Shown: positions 1 to 5,435 of the stretch, in pieces
Layout of the letters: each line of letters starts with the position of its first letter
Position numbering within the stretch: the stretch's first letter is position 1
From: Anaerolineales bacterium
GTDB lineage: Bacteria; Chloroflexota; Anaerolineae; Anaerolineales; Villigracilaceae
Reading direction: 5' to 3'
DNA: 5,435 bases
NCBI GenBank assembly: GCA_016789205.1
Contig: JAEURF010000121.1
Location: forward strand, 1 to 5,435
Made by a program: the position numbers and the translations under genes
Notes under the pieces: model-generated
What the model saw: only the letters and a program-made list of their open reading frames with translations
Database searches by the model: none
Told to the model about the DNA's origin: nothing

Positions 1-12
1 TGTTCAAAAACC

Positions 13-40
13 TTTACATAATTCACTATATATGTATAAA
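13..40 (+). promoter_or_regulatory. Predicted sigma70-type promoter of the ATP-grasp gene
   Basis: A TTTACA hexamer (13-18) and a TATAAA hexamer (35-40) are separated by 16 bp. Each matches the housekeeping consensus at five of six positions. The predicted transcription start falls near 46-48, about 120 bp before the ATP-grasp start codon, giving a long AT-rich leader. The region is so AT-rich that other -10-like boxes occur (for example TATAAA at 76-81), but none has an equally good -35 partner. Inferred from sequence only. Confidence 0.5.
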
Positions 41-47
41 ATAAAGG

Positions 48-79
48 TATATGATGATTAAATTGTTAATCATCATATA
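48..79. repeat. Perfect 14-bp inverted repeat at the predicted transcription start
   Basis: The arms TATATGATGATTAA (48-61) and TTAATCATCATATA (66-79) are exact reverse complements around a 4-nt ATTG loop. The repeat begins where the promoter at 13-40 predicts the +1 position, so it could be an operator for a dimeric repressor or a hairpin at the extreme 5' end of the mRNA. No T-tract follows on the plus strand, unlike the two clear terminators in this window, so a terminator is less likely. The structure is seen directly; the role is inferred. Confidence 0.65.
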
Positions 80-110
80 AAAATGGCAAAGCAATAAAAT
101 AAAAAAACAC

Positions 111-133
111 GATTCAATTAATAATATTGAATC
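111..133. repeat. 8-bp inverted repeat in the leader of the ATP-grasp gene
   Basis: The arms GATTCAAT (111-118) and ATTGAATC (126-133) are exact reverse complements separated by 7 nt (TAATAAT). The repeat lies about 35 bp before the start codon and ends about 20 bp before the ribosome binding site, so it could be a second protein-binding site or a leader hairpin. Its half-sites differ from the upstream repeat at 48-79, so the two are not copies of one operator. An AT-rich stem of this length can also arise by chance. Confidence 0.4.
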
Positions 134-167
134 AACAACTAAGAAAGAGATAACAAAGGAAACAATT

Positions 168-1193
168 ATGTATATTTGTGTGTTGACCAGTACACCAGAT
201 GCAGACGATATCCCGTATGACCCTTCACCATACATGAAAGGCTATCGTTGGAAACAACATCTTGTTGAACCAACCAATGTAGAAAAACAAATCAAAGCAT
301 TGATAGATGAAGGTGTAGATGTCTTTGTCAATTTGTGTGATGGCACACCAGATGATGCATTATCTGGTATTGCCTTAGTCCATGCGCTTGAAAAATATAA
401 CGCCGCATTCACCGGCGCTGATTCAAAATTCTTTGACCCGACACGCGATGAAATGAAAAATGCCGCACGCCGTGTAAAAGTGCCAACACCAAATTGGACA
501 TTTGTGAATCGCGTTGAAGATGCAGATAAAGTTATCAAGAAATTAAAATTCCCCATGCTCGTCAAACCACCACATGGTTATGCCAGTGTAGGGATTCGTC
601 GCAACTCGCGCGTGGAAACACCAGAACAATTACGCGAACAATTGAAAATCGCTATTGAAGAATTTGGGCGTGCTTTGATTGAAGAATTCATTGAAGGACG
701 TGAATTCACTTGTTTGGTTGCTGAAAACCCAGATGATATTGATAATCCAATTTCAATTAAACCGGTTGAATTTATTTTCCCAAATGGCGAATCATTCAAA
801 CATTATGATATGAAATGGGTTGATTACGAAAAAATGTCGGTCACCCCGGTCAAAGATGCAAAAATTGAAAAGACCCTGCGCGAACAAACCATGCGCGTCT
901 TCAAAGAACTTGGTGGCAATGGGTATGCTCGTTGTGATTATCGCATGGATGCGAATGGCGATATTTACATGTTAGAAATTAATCCCAATTGCGGTATCTT
1001 CTATCCGCCGCATGAACCCGGTTCCGCAGATTTTTCATTGATGAACGACAAACATATCAACCATACAAAATTTATGAAGTTGATAATTCGCTCGGGTCAG
1101 CGTCGCCAAACCCGCATTGCCGCCGAAAAGATTATTCGTCGTCAACGCCGCAAACAACGCGCACTCGAAGTTGAACAAATGGCTTATAGCTAA
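168..1193 (+). CDS. ATP-grasp ligase, D-Ala-D-Ala ligase-like, substrate unknown
   Basis: The product is a 341-residue cytoplasmic protein of the ATP-grasp superfamily, whose members use ATP to activate a carboxylate as an acyl phosphate and join it to an amine or similar group. Visible parts are an N-terminal preATP-grasp region (FVNLCDG at 53-59, FTGAD at 81-85), the central KPPHGYASVGI nucleotide-loop segment (133-143), EEFIEGREF (172-180), and the C-terminal ARCDYRMDANGDIYMLEINPN stretch. The last supplies R255, D257, E270 and N272, the usual Mg-ATP ligands. After N272, the PGMT-type substrate segment of true Ddl enzymes is replaced by NCGIFYPPHEPGSADFSL, so Ddl activity should not be assumed. 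The tail from 311 is strongly basic and probably helical. The ATG is preceded by AAAGGA (155-160) at 7 nt. The gene is apparently monocistronic. Fold assignment is firm; the substrate is unknown. Confidence 0.9.
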   Translation: MYICVLTSTPDADDIPYDPSPYMKGYRWKQHLVEPTNVEKQIKALIDEGVDVFVNLCDGTPDDALSGIALVHALEKYNAAFTGADSKFFDPTRDEMKNAARRVKVPTPNWTFVNRVEDADKVIKKLKFPMLVKPPHGYASVGIRRNSRVETPEQLREQLKIAIEEFGRALIEEFIEGREFTCLVAENPDDIDNPISIKPVEFIFPNGESFKHYDMKWVDYEKMSVTPVKDAKIEKTLREQTMRVFKELGGNGYARCDYRMDANGDIYMLEINPNCGIFYPPHEPGSADFSLMNDKHINHTKFMKLIIRSGQRRQTRIAAEKIIRRQRRKQRALEVEQMAYS

Positions 1194-1196
1194 AAC

Positions 1197-1227
1197 AAAA
1201 ATGGACATGGCAACATGTCCATTTTTT
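1197..1227. terminator. Two-way intrinsic terminator between convergent genes
   Basis: ATGGACATG (1201-1209) and CATGTCCAT (1214-1222) form a perfect 9-bp stem with a GCAA tetraloop. The stem is flanked by an A-tract (1197-1200) and a T-tract (1222-1227) that lengthen it to 13 bp. It lies just past the ATP-grasp stop codon and about 60 bp past the galK stop on the other strand, so it can end transcripts from both sides. The remaining 60 bp to galK show no further feature. Confidence 0.9.
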
Positions 1228-1288
1228 ATTTTGATATACCGCAGTGCATCGCGCCATTTGCATTTACTGATTTTGAAAATAGAAGCGT

Positions 1289-2437
1289 CTATACTTGACT
1301 CGCTCCCGCACTAGATTTACAAACATACACACTCGCCTCAAGCCCTGACCTCTGCCTGTATGCCGCTGGGACATTTTTTACAAACGCCTCAACATTTGAT
1401 TCATTCACCAAAGCCACAGCACAACCCCCAAACCCAGCACCTGTCATTCTCGCGCCATAACACCCAACTTGCTCTCTTGCACATTCCACCATGATATTTA
1501 ACGCATCATTTGTCACTTCAAAATCATCTCTTAAACTTTCATGGCTGGCATTAAATAATTCACCTAACCTTTTTACATTTCCATTTCTCATCACTTCAAT
1601 TGCTTCTAAAACTCTTTCATTTTCAGAAATGACATGCCTTGCCCGCTTAAAGACTAATTCTCTTTCTTCTTTCATCTTTCCGCTTTCTACTTTCCACTTT
1701 TCACTATCTAACCTCACATCGCGTAATGCCTTGACCCCAAACCATCTCGCCGCCTCTTCGCATTGACTTCTTCTTTCATTGTAGGCAGACTCTACCAATC
1801 CACGTCGCGTGGACGTATCCAAAATGACAATCGAAACATTTTTTGGCAGGGGAATATGCTCAATTTCAAGCGAACGACAATCTAAAAACATAGCATAGCC
1901 CGCTTTGGAACTTGCACTTGCCATTTGGTCCATAATTCCGCTATTCACGCCAACCCATTCATTCTCCGCTTTTTGGCATAACTTTGCCATTTTTACAGCA
2001 TCCCATTCAAAACCTGAGATAACTGAGAATGCTCTGGCAGTTGCCAATTCCACAGCCGCTGAAGATGATAAACCTGCACCACGTGGAATATCTCCAGTAA
2101 TGATTGCATCAAAGCCTTTTATTTCATAACCGGCTTTCATTAATTCATTCGCCACACCTTGTGGATATGCATCCCAGCCGTTGCTTGGGTTAAGAGAATG
2201 TAGGTTAAAAACAGAATCTGTTTTCAGGTCAAGAGAAAAGAGGCGGATGGTTTCATCATCACGCGGATTTAATGCAATACAAACTTCACGGTCAATTGCG
2301 ATTGGTAAAACGAATCCATCGTTGTAATCGGTATGTTCGCCGATTAAGTTAACACGCCCTGGCGCGCGGACAATAAATTTCGGTTTGGTATTAAAATAGG
2401 ATTGAAATGATTGAGTAAGCATTTCGTAGTTCATCAT
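1289..2437 (-). CDS. galK: Galactokinase
   Basis: This is the cytoplasmic GHMP kinase that phosphorylates alpha-D-galactose with ATP to galactose 1-phosphate, the entry step of the Leloir pathway. All family motifs are present: the galactokinase signature GRVNLIGEHTDYNDGF (27-42, with the conserved R28, E34 and D37), the ATP loop PRGAGLSSSAA (118-128), NSGIMDQMASA (165-175) with the catalytic-base Asp at 170, and the third GHMP motif GARMTGAGFGGCAVAL (328-343). The 382-residue length matches typical bacterial GalK. Residues 243-259 (SEKWKVESGKMKEER region) form a Lys/Glu-rich loop encoded by a tandem heptamer DNA repeat and make this segment about five residues longer than in E. coli GalK. 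No galT, galE or sugar transporter is adjacent. The ATG at 2437 has no clear Shine-Dalgarno; a second ATG follows directly at 2434. Confidence 0.97.
   Translation of the reverse strand: MMNYEMLTQSFQSYFNTKPKFIVRAPGRVNLIGEHTDYNDGFVLPIAIDREVCIALNPRDDETIRLFSLDLKTDSVFNLHSLNPSNGWDAYPQGVANELMKAGYEIKGFDAIITGDIPRGAGLSSSAAVELATARAFSVISGFEWDAVKMAKLCQKAENEWVGVNSGIMDQMASASSKAGYAMFLDCRSLEIEHIPLPKNVSIVILDTSTRRGLVESAYNERRSQCEEAARWFGVKALRDVRLDSEKWKVESGKMKEERELVFKRARHVISENERVLEAIEVMRNGNVKRLGELFNASHESLRDDFEVTNDALNIMVECAREQVGCYGARMTGAGFGGCAVALVNESNVEAFVKNVPAAYRQRSGLEASVYVCKSSAGASQV
1662..1710. repeat. Tandem heptamer array (CTTTCNN) inside galK
   Basis: Seven consecutive 7-bp units on the plus strand follow the pattern CTTTCNN: CTTTCTT, CTTTCAT, CTTTCCG, CTTTCTA, CTTTCCA, then the degenerate CTTTTCA and CTATCTA. 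On the galK coding strand this reads as GGAAAG-type units. Three units (21 bp) equal seven codons, so the array can be translated without stops, giving a KWKVESGK-type peptide. It sits in a variable surface region between LRDV and RARH. The periodicity is directly visible; its origin as an inserted or expanded simple repeat is inferred. Confidence 0.75.
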
Positions 2438-2459
2438 TCTTTTATACCATAGAGGCTTC
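2438..2459. promoter_or_regulatory. 22-bp divergent start region between galK and the Vps62-like gene
   Basis: Only 22 bp lie between the two divergent start codons. Plus-strand AGAGG (2451-2455) is a plausible ribosome site 4 nt before the GTG at 2460. On the minus strand, TATGGT (2446-2451) and TATAAA (2441-2446) resemble -10 boxes just before the galK ATG, which would leave galK almost without a leader. Any -35 elements must lie inside the opposite gene. Promoter positions are weak inferences; the tight spacing is certain if both starts are right. Confidence 0.4.
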
Positions 2460-4016
2460 GTGGACGATTTAGAGTTGCTAGAAAAATATGAACCTGTTTT
2501 ACGGTTTGCAAAAAGCGAACGTTTTTTTCCGATGGCGGTAGAACCGTATTTGGAATGGTGTAATTTTTTTCCGAGCGGGGCGCAAGGTGCGGCTGAATTA
2601 TTTTCTCATTTGAATGAACCATTAATTTATAAAATTGGGCGCTTAAACAGTGAACAGTTTTTTTTGCGTTTTGTTAATAAACCACTGAATGATTTTGATG
2701 CGTGGATTTGGTTAGGTGGGCTTTCGTTGGTTGGCTGGATTGCCGCATGGTTTTTTGGTGGAGTGGTTGCTTTAGAAATTGCAATTGGCATTTCGTTAAT
2801 TGCGGCATTGATTTTATTTATGCTGGCTTCACCGATTCGTTTACGAATCATTCCGCCATTTTTTGCTGTGGTATTTTTTGTTGTTTTGGCTTTCGTTCCC
2901 ATTCGATTTTTCTTTGGCACAATCCCTTATATCAGTTTGGCGGTGGAATATTTTGTTATGCTACCGATATACATCATCCTGATGCTTTATATCCTCATGC
3001 GTCTTTTGAAATTTTATATTGAAAAAGTTTTGCCGGAAGGTCCAGGCTTAATAATGGACATGTTGTCGCAAGCTACTGAAAAAATTGCCCAAGAGTCTTA
3101 TATTCAATATCGCCAAATTTTAGAAAAACATGAACAACCTGTGTATTACGGGCGCGTTGTGCGTGAGAAAGATAAGGAAGAAAACGAGTGGACGATTTTG
3201 CAATATCATTTTTTTTATGCGTTTAATGATTGGCGGCTGGCGGCGAACGGTATGAATCATCATGAAGGCGACTGGGAAATGACGGCGGTGTATCTCAAAA
3301 ATAATCAGCCGTATGCAGTTTTGCTTTCTCAACATGGTGCGGGTAATATTGAAAAATGGGAGGATATGATTAAGGCGATTGATAAAGAAGGTAAAGAGAC
3401 AACGCACCCGGTGATTTATGCCGCGTTAGGGTCTCATGCAAACTATAGCAAGCCAGATGTGATTCGTTCGCCGTCTATGTATAAGCCGGGCAGAGTGCAA
3501 CGCTTCCTCTTCTGGTTTGATGGCTTGATTCACTACCTCTTTCTTTTTCTTAACCCCAATCAAAAGGCGCGACAGATTGCGTTGAAAGAATTACAAGCCA
3601 TGCAGACGAATTTTTTAGCCGAAGATGCCTTTATCTATTTGAAAGATGAAGCAGACCATTACATTGTCAGTTTGCCGTTAGAGATTGCTTCTGGTGATGG
3701 TTTTCGTGTCGGTTTTCAAGGGGATAATTTGAAGGAACGGGTGTTAAAGTCTAGTAGTTATTTGAAGCGGGTGATGTCTGACCGCGGGGTGAGCAGACCC
3801 AAAGTCAAAGAATGGAAGCGCATCCTCTTGAATCCTGAACCTGATTGGGTACAATATAAGGGATTATGGGGCGTGAAAAGTTTGTTAGATGATGAGTCGG
3901 GTCCGCCGGGACCGAAATGGGAGCGTACCAAAAAGAATCAAACGGGTGTTAAACAACGTGTACGTTGGAGTAAACCTTTGAGTTGGCTCGCAGAGTTGGA
4001 AAAACTAAAACATTAA
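2460..4016 (+). CDS. Vps62-like domain membrane protein, function unknown
   Basis: The 518-residue product carries motifs I associate with the Vps62/DUF946-type family: YEPVLRFAKSERFFP (10-24), QYHFFYAFNDW (248-258), HHEGDWEM (267-274), PVIYAALGSHANYSKP (317-332), KGLWG (467-471) and GPPGPKWER (481-489). Between the first motif and the rest lies a hydrophobic block with about four predicted transmembrane helices (roughly 82-99, 101-122, 131-150 and 160-186), so the domain seems split by a membrane insert. Residues 345-365 are also hydrophobic, possibly a re-entrant or amphipathic segment. There is no signal peptide. The start is GTG with AGAGG 4 nt upstream; no other standard start codon occurs between it and the in-frame stop at 2412-2414. 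The next gene follows after 20 bp, which suggests an operon. The family has no settled bacterial function, and the HHEGDWE and GSHANY motifs could form a binding or catalytic site. Confidence 0.75.
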   Translation: MDDLELLEKYEPVLRFAKSERFFPMAVEPYLEWCNFFPSGAQGAAELFSHLNEPLIYKIGRLNSEQFFLRFVNKPLNDFDAWIWLGGLSLVGWIAAWFFGGVVALEIAIGISLIAALILFMLASPIRLRIIPPFFAVVFFVVLAFVPIRFFFGTIPYISLAVEYFVMLPIYIILMLYILMRLLKFYIEKVLPEGPGLIMDMLSQATEKIAQESYIQYRQILEKHEQPVYYGRVVREKDKEENEWTILQYHFFYAFNDWRLAANGMNHHEGDWEMTAVYLKNNQPYAVLLSQHGAGNIEKWEDMIKAIDKEGKETTHPVIYAALGSHANYSKPDVIRSPSMYKPGRVQRFLFWFDGLIHYLFLFLNPNQKARQIALKELQAMQTNFLAEDAFIYLKDEADHYIVSLPLEIASGDGFRVGFQGDNLKERVLKSSSYLKRVMSDRGVSRPKVKEWKRILLNPEPDWVQYKGLWGVKSLLDDESGPPGPKWERTKKNQTGVKQRVRWSKPLSWLAELEKLKH

Positions 4017-4024
4017 AGCAGAAC

Positions 4025-4030
4025 GAGGAG
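4025..4030 (+). promoter_or_regulatory. Ribosome binding site that sets the start at 4037
   Basis: GAGGAG lies 6 nt before the ATG at 4037. It is the strongest Shine-Dalgarno in the window and decides this start over the in-frame TTG at 3983, which is inside the preceding gene and has no such site. Confidence 0.85.
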
Positions 4031-4036
4031 AACACT

Positions 4037-4993
4037 ATGTCTTTTTCACAAGCGCTTGAAGTAGTGATTGGTTTGATTTTTGTTTATTATGTATTGGGTT
4101 CTATTGTTTCATTAATTACGCAATGGATTAATGAATCGCTAGAAACACGCGGTAAATCGCTCGAAAGGCATTTGAAAAAAATTGTTGGGGATAGTCATGT
4201 GGGTGATTTTGTAAAATTACCTCAAATACAAGCCTTACGCCCGATTCGATATAAAAATTGGTATAGTTTTATTTCATCTTCTACAGAGCCGAAAATGGTT
4301 GAGAAGATTCCAGTGGCGACGTTGGTCGATTCATATTTTGACTTTGTTGGGCTAACTGCTTCAAAAGAAATCACCGGCGAAGGCTTGAAAGAATTAATTA
4401 GTGCATTTCCTGATTCGGAAGGGAAGCGGGCAGTTGCCAAATGGGTGGGTCAGGGTGTGACCAATATGGAAGATTTACGCAAACGCACAACTTCTTATTT
4501 TTCCGGCCTGATGGACCAAGCCGCAGAGACTTTTCGTTCAAATGCCCGCAGTTTTGTAATTGTTTTATCTATATTTCTCACTTTATTTCTTGGTACAGAT
4601 AGTATTCAACTTGCCCAAACGTTGTGGACGAATGCAGGCGTACGTGAACTTGCAGTGGCACAAGCAGAGATGGCTGTGCAAATGCAACAAGCCGATGGTT
4701 CTGCCCCAGAAATTGATGTAGATGATTTGATTCAACAACTGACCGATTTAGATATTGTCAAAATCGGTTGGTGGCAGACTGATATTCCGCCAGAAAACTC
4801 GAACTTAAATACCTGGGCTATGTTTTTAGTATTGAAAATACTCGGTTTAAGTTTAACGGTTATGGCAGTCTCACAAGGCTCCTCATTCTGGTACGACTTC
4901 CTAAAGAAACTGGTTAGTACTGCTAAAGGAGGCGGTGGAGGTGGAAGTAGTAGCAGCGGTAGTAGTGGCGCAGGTGGCGACGCAAAAGGATAA
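4037..4993 (+). CDS. Three-helix membrane protein with Gly/Ser tail, unnamed family
   Basis: The 318-residue product has predicted membrane helices at about 8-28 (VVIGLIFVYYVLGSIVSLI), 171-190 (SFVIVLSIFLTLFLGTDSI) and 259-280. A soluble region of about 140 residues lies between the first two and a 65-residue loop rich in acidic and Gln residues lies between the last two. After the third helix comes GSSFWYDFLKKLV (281-293), then a Gly/Ser-only tail with a terminal DAKG. From memory, the N-terminal helix followed by an NE-type turn, the central FLGTDSIQLAQTLW segment and the FW(Y/F)DxLxKLV ending recur in uncharacterised bacterial membrane proteins with no assigned role. The start at 4037 is set by GAGGAG. 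The gene lies 20 bp after the Vps62-like gene and ends at a strong terminator, so the two probably form one operon and may form a membrane complex. Confidence 0.8.
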   Translation: MSFSQALEVVIGLIFVYYVLGSIVSLITQWINESLETRGKSLERHLKKIVGDSHVGDFVKLPQIQALRPIRYKNWYSFISSSTEPKMVEKIPVATLVDSYFDFVGLTASKEITGEGLKELISAFPDSEGKRAVAKWVGQGVTNMEDLRKRTTSYFSGLMDQAAETFRSNARSFVIVLSIFLTLFLGTDSIQLAQTLWTNAGVRELAVAQAEMAVQMQQADGSAPEIDVDDLIQQLTDLDIVKIGWWQTDIPPENSNLNTWAMFLVLKILGLSLTVMAVSQGSSFWYDFLKKLVSTAKGGGGGGSSSSGSSGAGGDAKG

Positions 4994-4995
4994 AC

Positions 4996-5030
4996 AAAAA
5001 ACTCTGAGGCTCAGCACCTCAGAGTTTTTT
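4996..5030. terminator. Two-way intrinsic terminator ending both flanking genes
   Basis: ACTCTGAGG (5001-5009) and CCTCAGAGT (5017-5025) form a perfect 9-bp stem with a 7-nt loop, flanked by A5 (4996-5000) and T5 (5026-5030) that pair to lengthen it to 14 bp. It begins just after the stop codon of the membrane operon. On the other strand, the methyltransferase stop codon (5029-5031) overlaps the tract next to the stem, so the same hairpin can end both convergent transcripts. Confidence 0.92.
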
Positions 5031-5435
5031 ATTTGGAAGACCATCTTGCATAAACTGCTTGAGACAACAAGCGATTGGCACTTGTTTCGCGTGTGACTAA
5101 CTCGCCACTATCAACATTTCCTTTATATTTTTTCATCATCTCATCTACTGCTTGGGCGACGTGAATCGCAGAAGCACGCACAGCATACACTGTCACAATG
5201 ACAAAAAGGGGGTGATCACTTAAACATTGCCGGCACATCTCTAACAAATTTGGCAAAGATTTATACACTTCCCAAATTTCGCCTTTCGGTCCACGACCAA
5301 ATTTTGGTGGGTCTAAGATGATGCCATCATATTTGACGCCACGCTTCGCTTCACGTTGCACATATTTCACAGCGTCTTCCACAATCCAACGAATTGGTTT
5401 ATCCCCTAAACCTGAAAGCTCTTGATTCGCGCGCG
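5029..5435 (-). CDS. SAM-dependent methyltransferase, C-terminal part (runs off window)
   Basis: The frame stays open to the right edge, so this is the last 134 residues of a longer protein; the GTG at 5382 is an internal valine codon, not a start. The visible part reads LSGLGDKPIRWIVEDAVKYV, then YDGIILDPPKFGRGPKGE. It matches a class I Rossmann methyltransferase, with the acidic VEDA turn that usually contacts the SAM adenine and a DPPKFG motif IV typical of the RlmI-like/PF10672 group. Such enzymes commonly methylate rRNA bases, but the N-terminal part that would indicate substrate is outside the window. The C-terminus (QAVYARWSSK) appears intact. It converges on the membrane operon and shares its terminator. 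Family assignment is firm; the exact substrate is not known. Confidence 0.88.
   Translation of the reverse strand, partial: RANQELSGLGDKPIRWIVEDAVKYVQREAKRGVKYDGIILDPPKFGRGPKGEIWEVYKSLPNLLEMCRQCLSDHPLFVIVTVYAVRASAIHVAQAVDEMMKKYKGNVDSGELVTRETSANRLLSQAVYARWSSK

Noticed and set aside
48..79. Inverted repeat as a terminator of a gene upstream of the window
   Set aside because: No T-tract follows on the plus strand, and it directly follows a good promoter; both clear terminators here have A- and T-tracts.
83..97. Possible leader peptide ATG...TAA (MAKQ) in the ATP-grasp leader
   Set aside because: Four codons with no ribosome site in AT-rich DNA; nothing ties it to regulation.
1662..1710. Heptamer array as a CRISPR or phage attachment site
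   Set aside because: Units are 7 bp with no spacers, and the array lies inside an intact galK frame with no integrase nearby.
2627..2920. Minus-strand open frame opposite the Vps62-like gene
   Set aside because: It is a low-complexity antisense shadow of the membrane-helix region with no ribosome site or family motif.
2521..3217. Runs of 7-8 T in the Vps62-like gene as frameshift or phase-variation tracts
   Set aside because: The frame is intact across all of them and family motifs continue on both sides; the tracts fit Phe codons (TTT) in an AT-rich gene.
3983..4036. Upstream in-frame TTG start for the membrane partner gene
   Set aside because: It lies within the preceding gene and has no ribosome site, while the ATG at 4037 has GAGGAG at 6 nt and begins right before the first helix.
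5380..5382. GTG as start of the methyltransferase fragment
   Set aside because: The frame stays open to the window edge and the upstream residues (LSGLGDKPIRWI) fit the methyltransferase family, so the valine is internal.

Overview
The window is AT-rich bacterial chromosomal DNA with compact gene spacing, Shine-Dalgarno-like ribosome sites at several starts and short intrinsic terminators. No rRNA, tRNA, transposase, integrase, CRISPR array or plasmid/phage hallmark was seen. The taxon cannot be fixed from sequence alone. The galactokinase type, the DPPKFGRGP-type methyltransferase and the heptamer (CTTTCNN) repeat inside a gene would fit an environmental lineage such as Chloroflexota (Anaerolineae). 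That is a low-confidence impression from memory.

Layout, left to right. (1) 1-167 is an AT-rich control region with a recognisable promoter, a perfect 14-bp inverted repeat starting at the predicted transcription start, and a second 8-bp inverted repeat. (2) 168-1193 (+) encodes an ATP-grasp ligase related to D-Ala-D-Ala ligase, with the catalytic core kept but an atypical C-terminal substrate region. (3) A hairpin with A- and T-tracts at 1197-1227 can serve as a two-way terminator between this gene and the convergent galK. (4) 1289-2437 (-) is a complete galactokinase carrying a tandem heptamer array that codes for a Lys/Glu-rich surface-loop insertion. (5) Only 22 bp separate the galK start from the divergent GTG start of the next gene. 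(6) 2460-4016 (+) encodes a 518-residue membrane protein in which a Vps62-like domain is split by a block of transmembrane helices. It is followed 20 bp later, probably in one operon, by 4037-4993 (+), a 318-residue three-helix membrane protein of an unnamed family with a Gly/Ser tail. (7) A second two-way terminator at 4996-5030 separates this operon from (8) the C-terminal part of a SAM-dependent methyltransferase on the minus strand, which runs off the right edge.

Functionally, galK feeds galactose into the Leloir pathway, but no galT or galE is adjacent. The methyltransferase and ATP-grasp genes look like unrelated neighbours. The unit that reads as an undescribed system is the two-gene membrane operon at 2460-4993: a membrane-embedded Vps62-like protein plus a small membrane partner. 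Its function is unknown.
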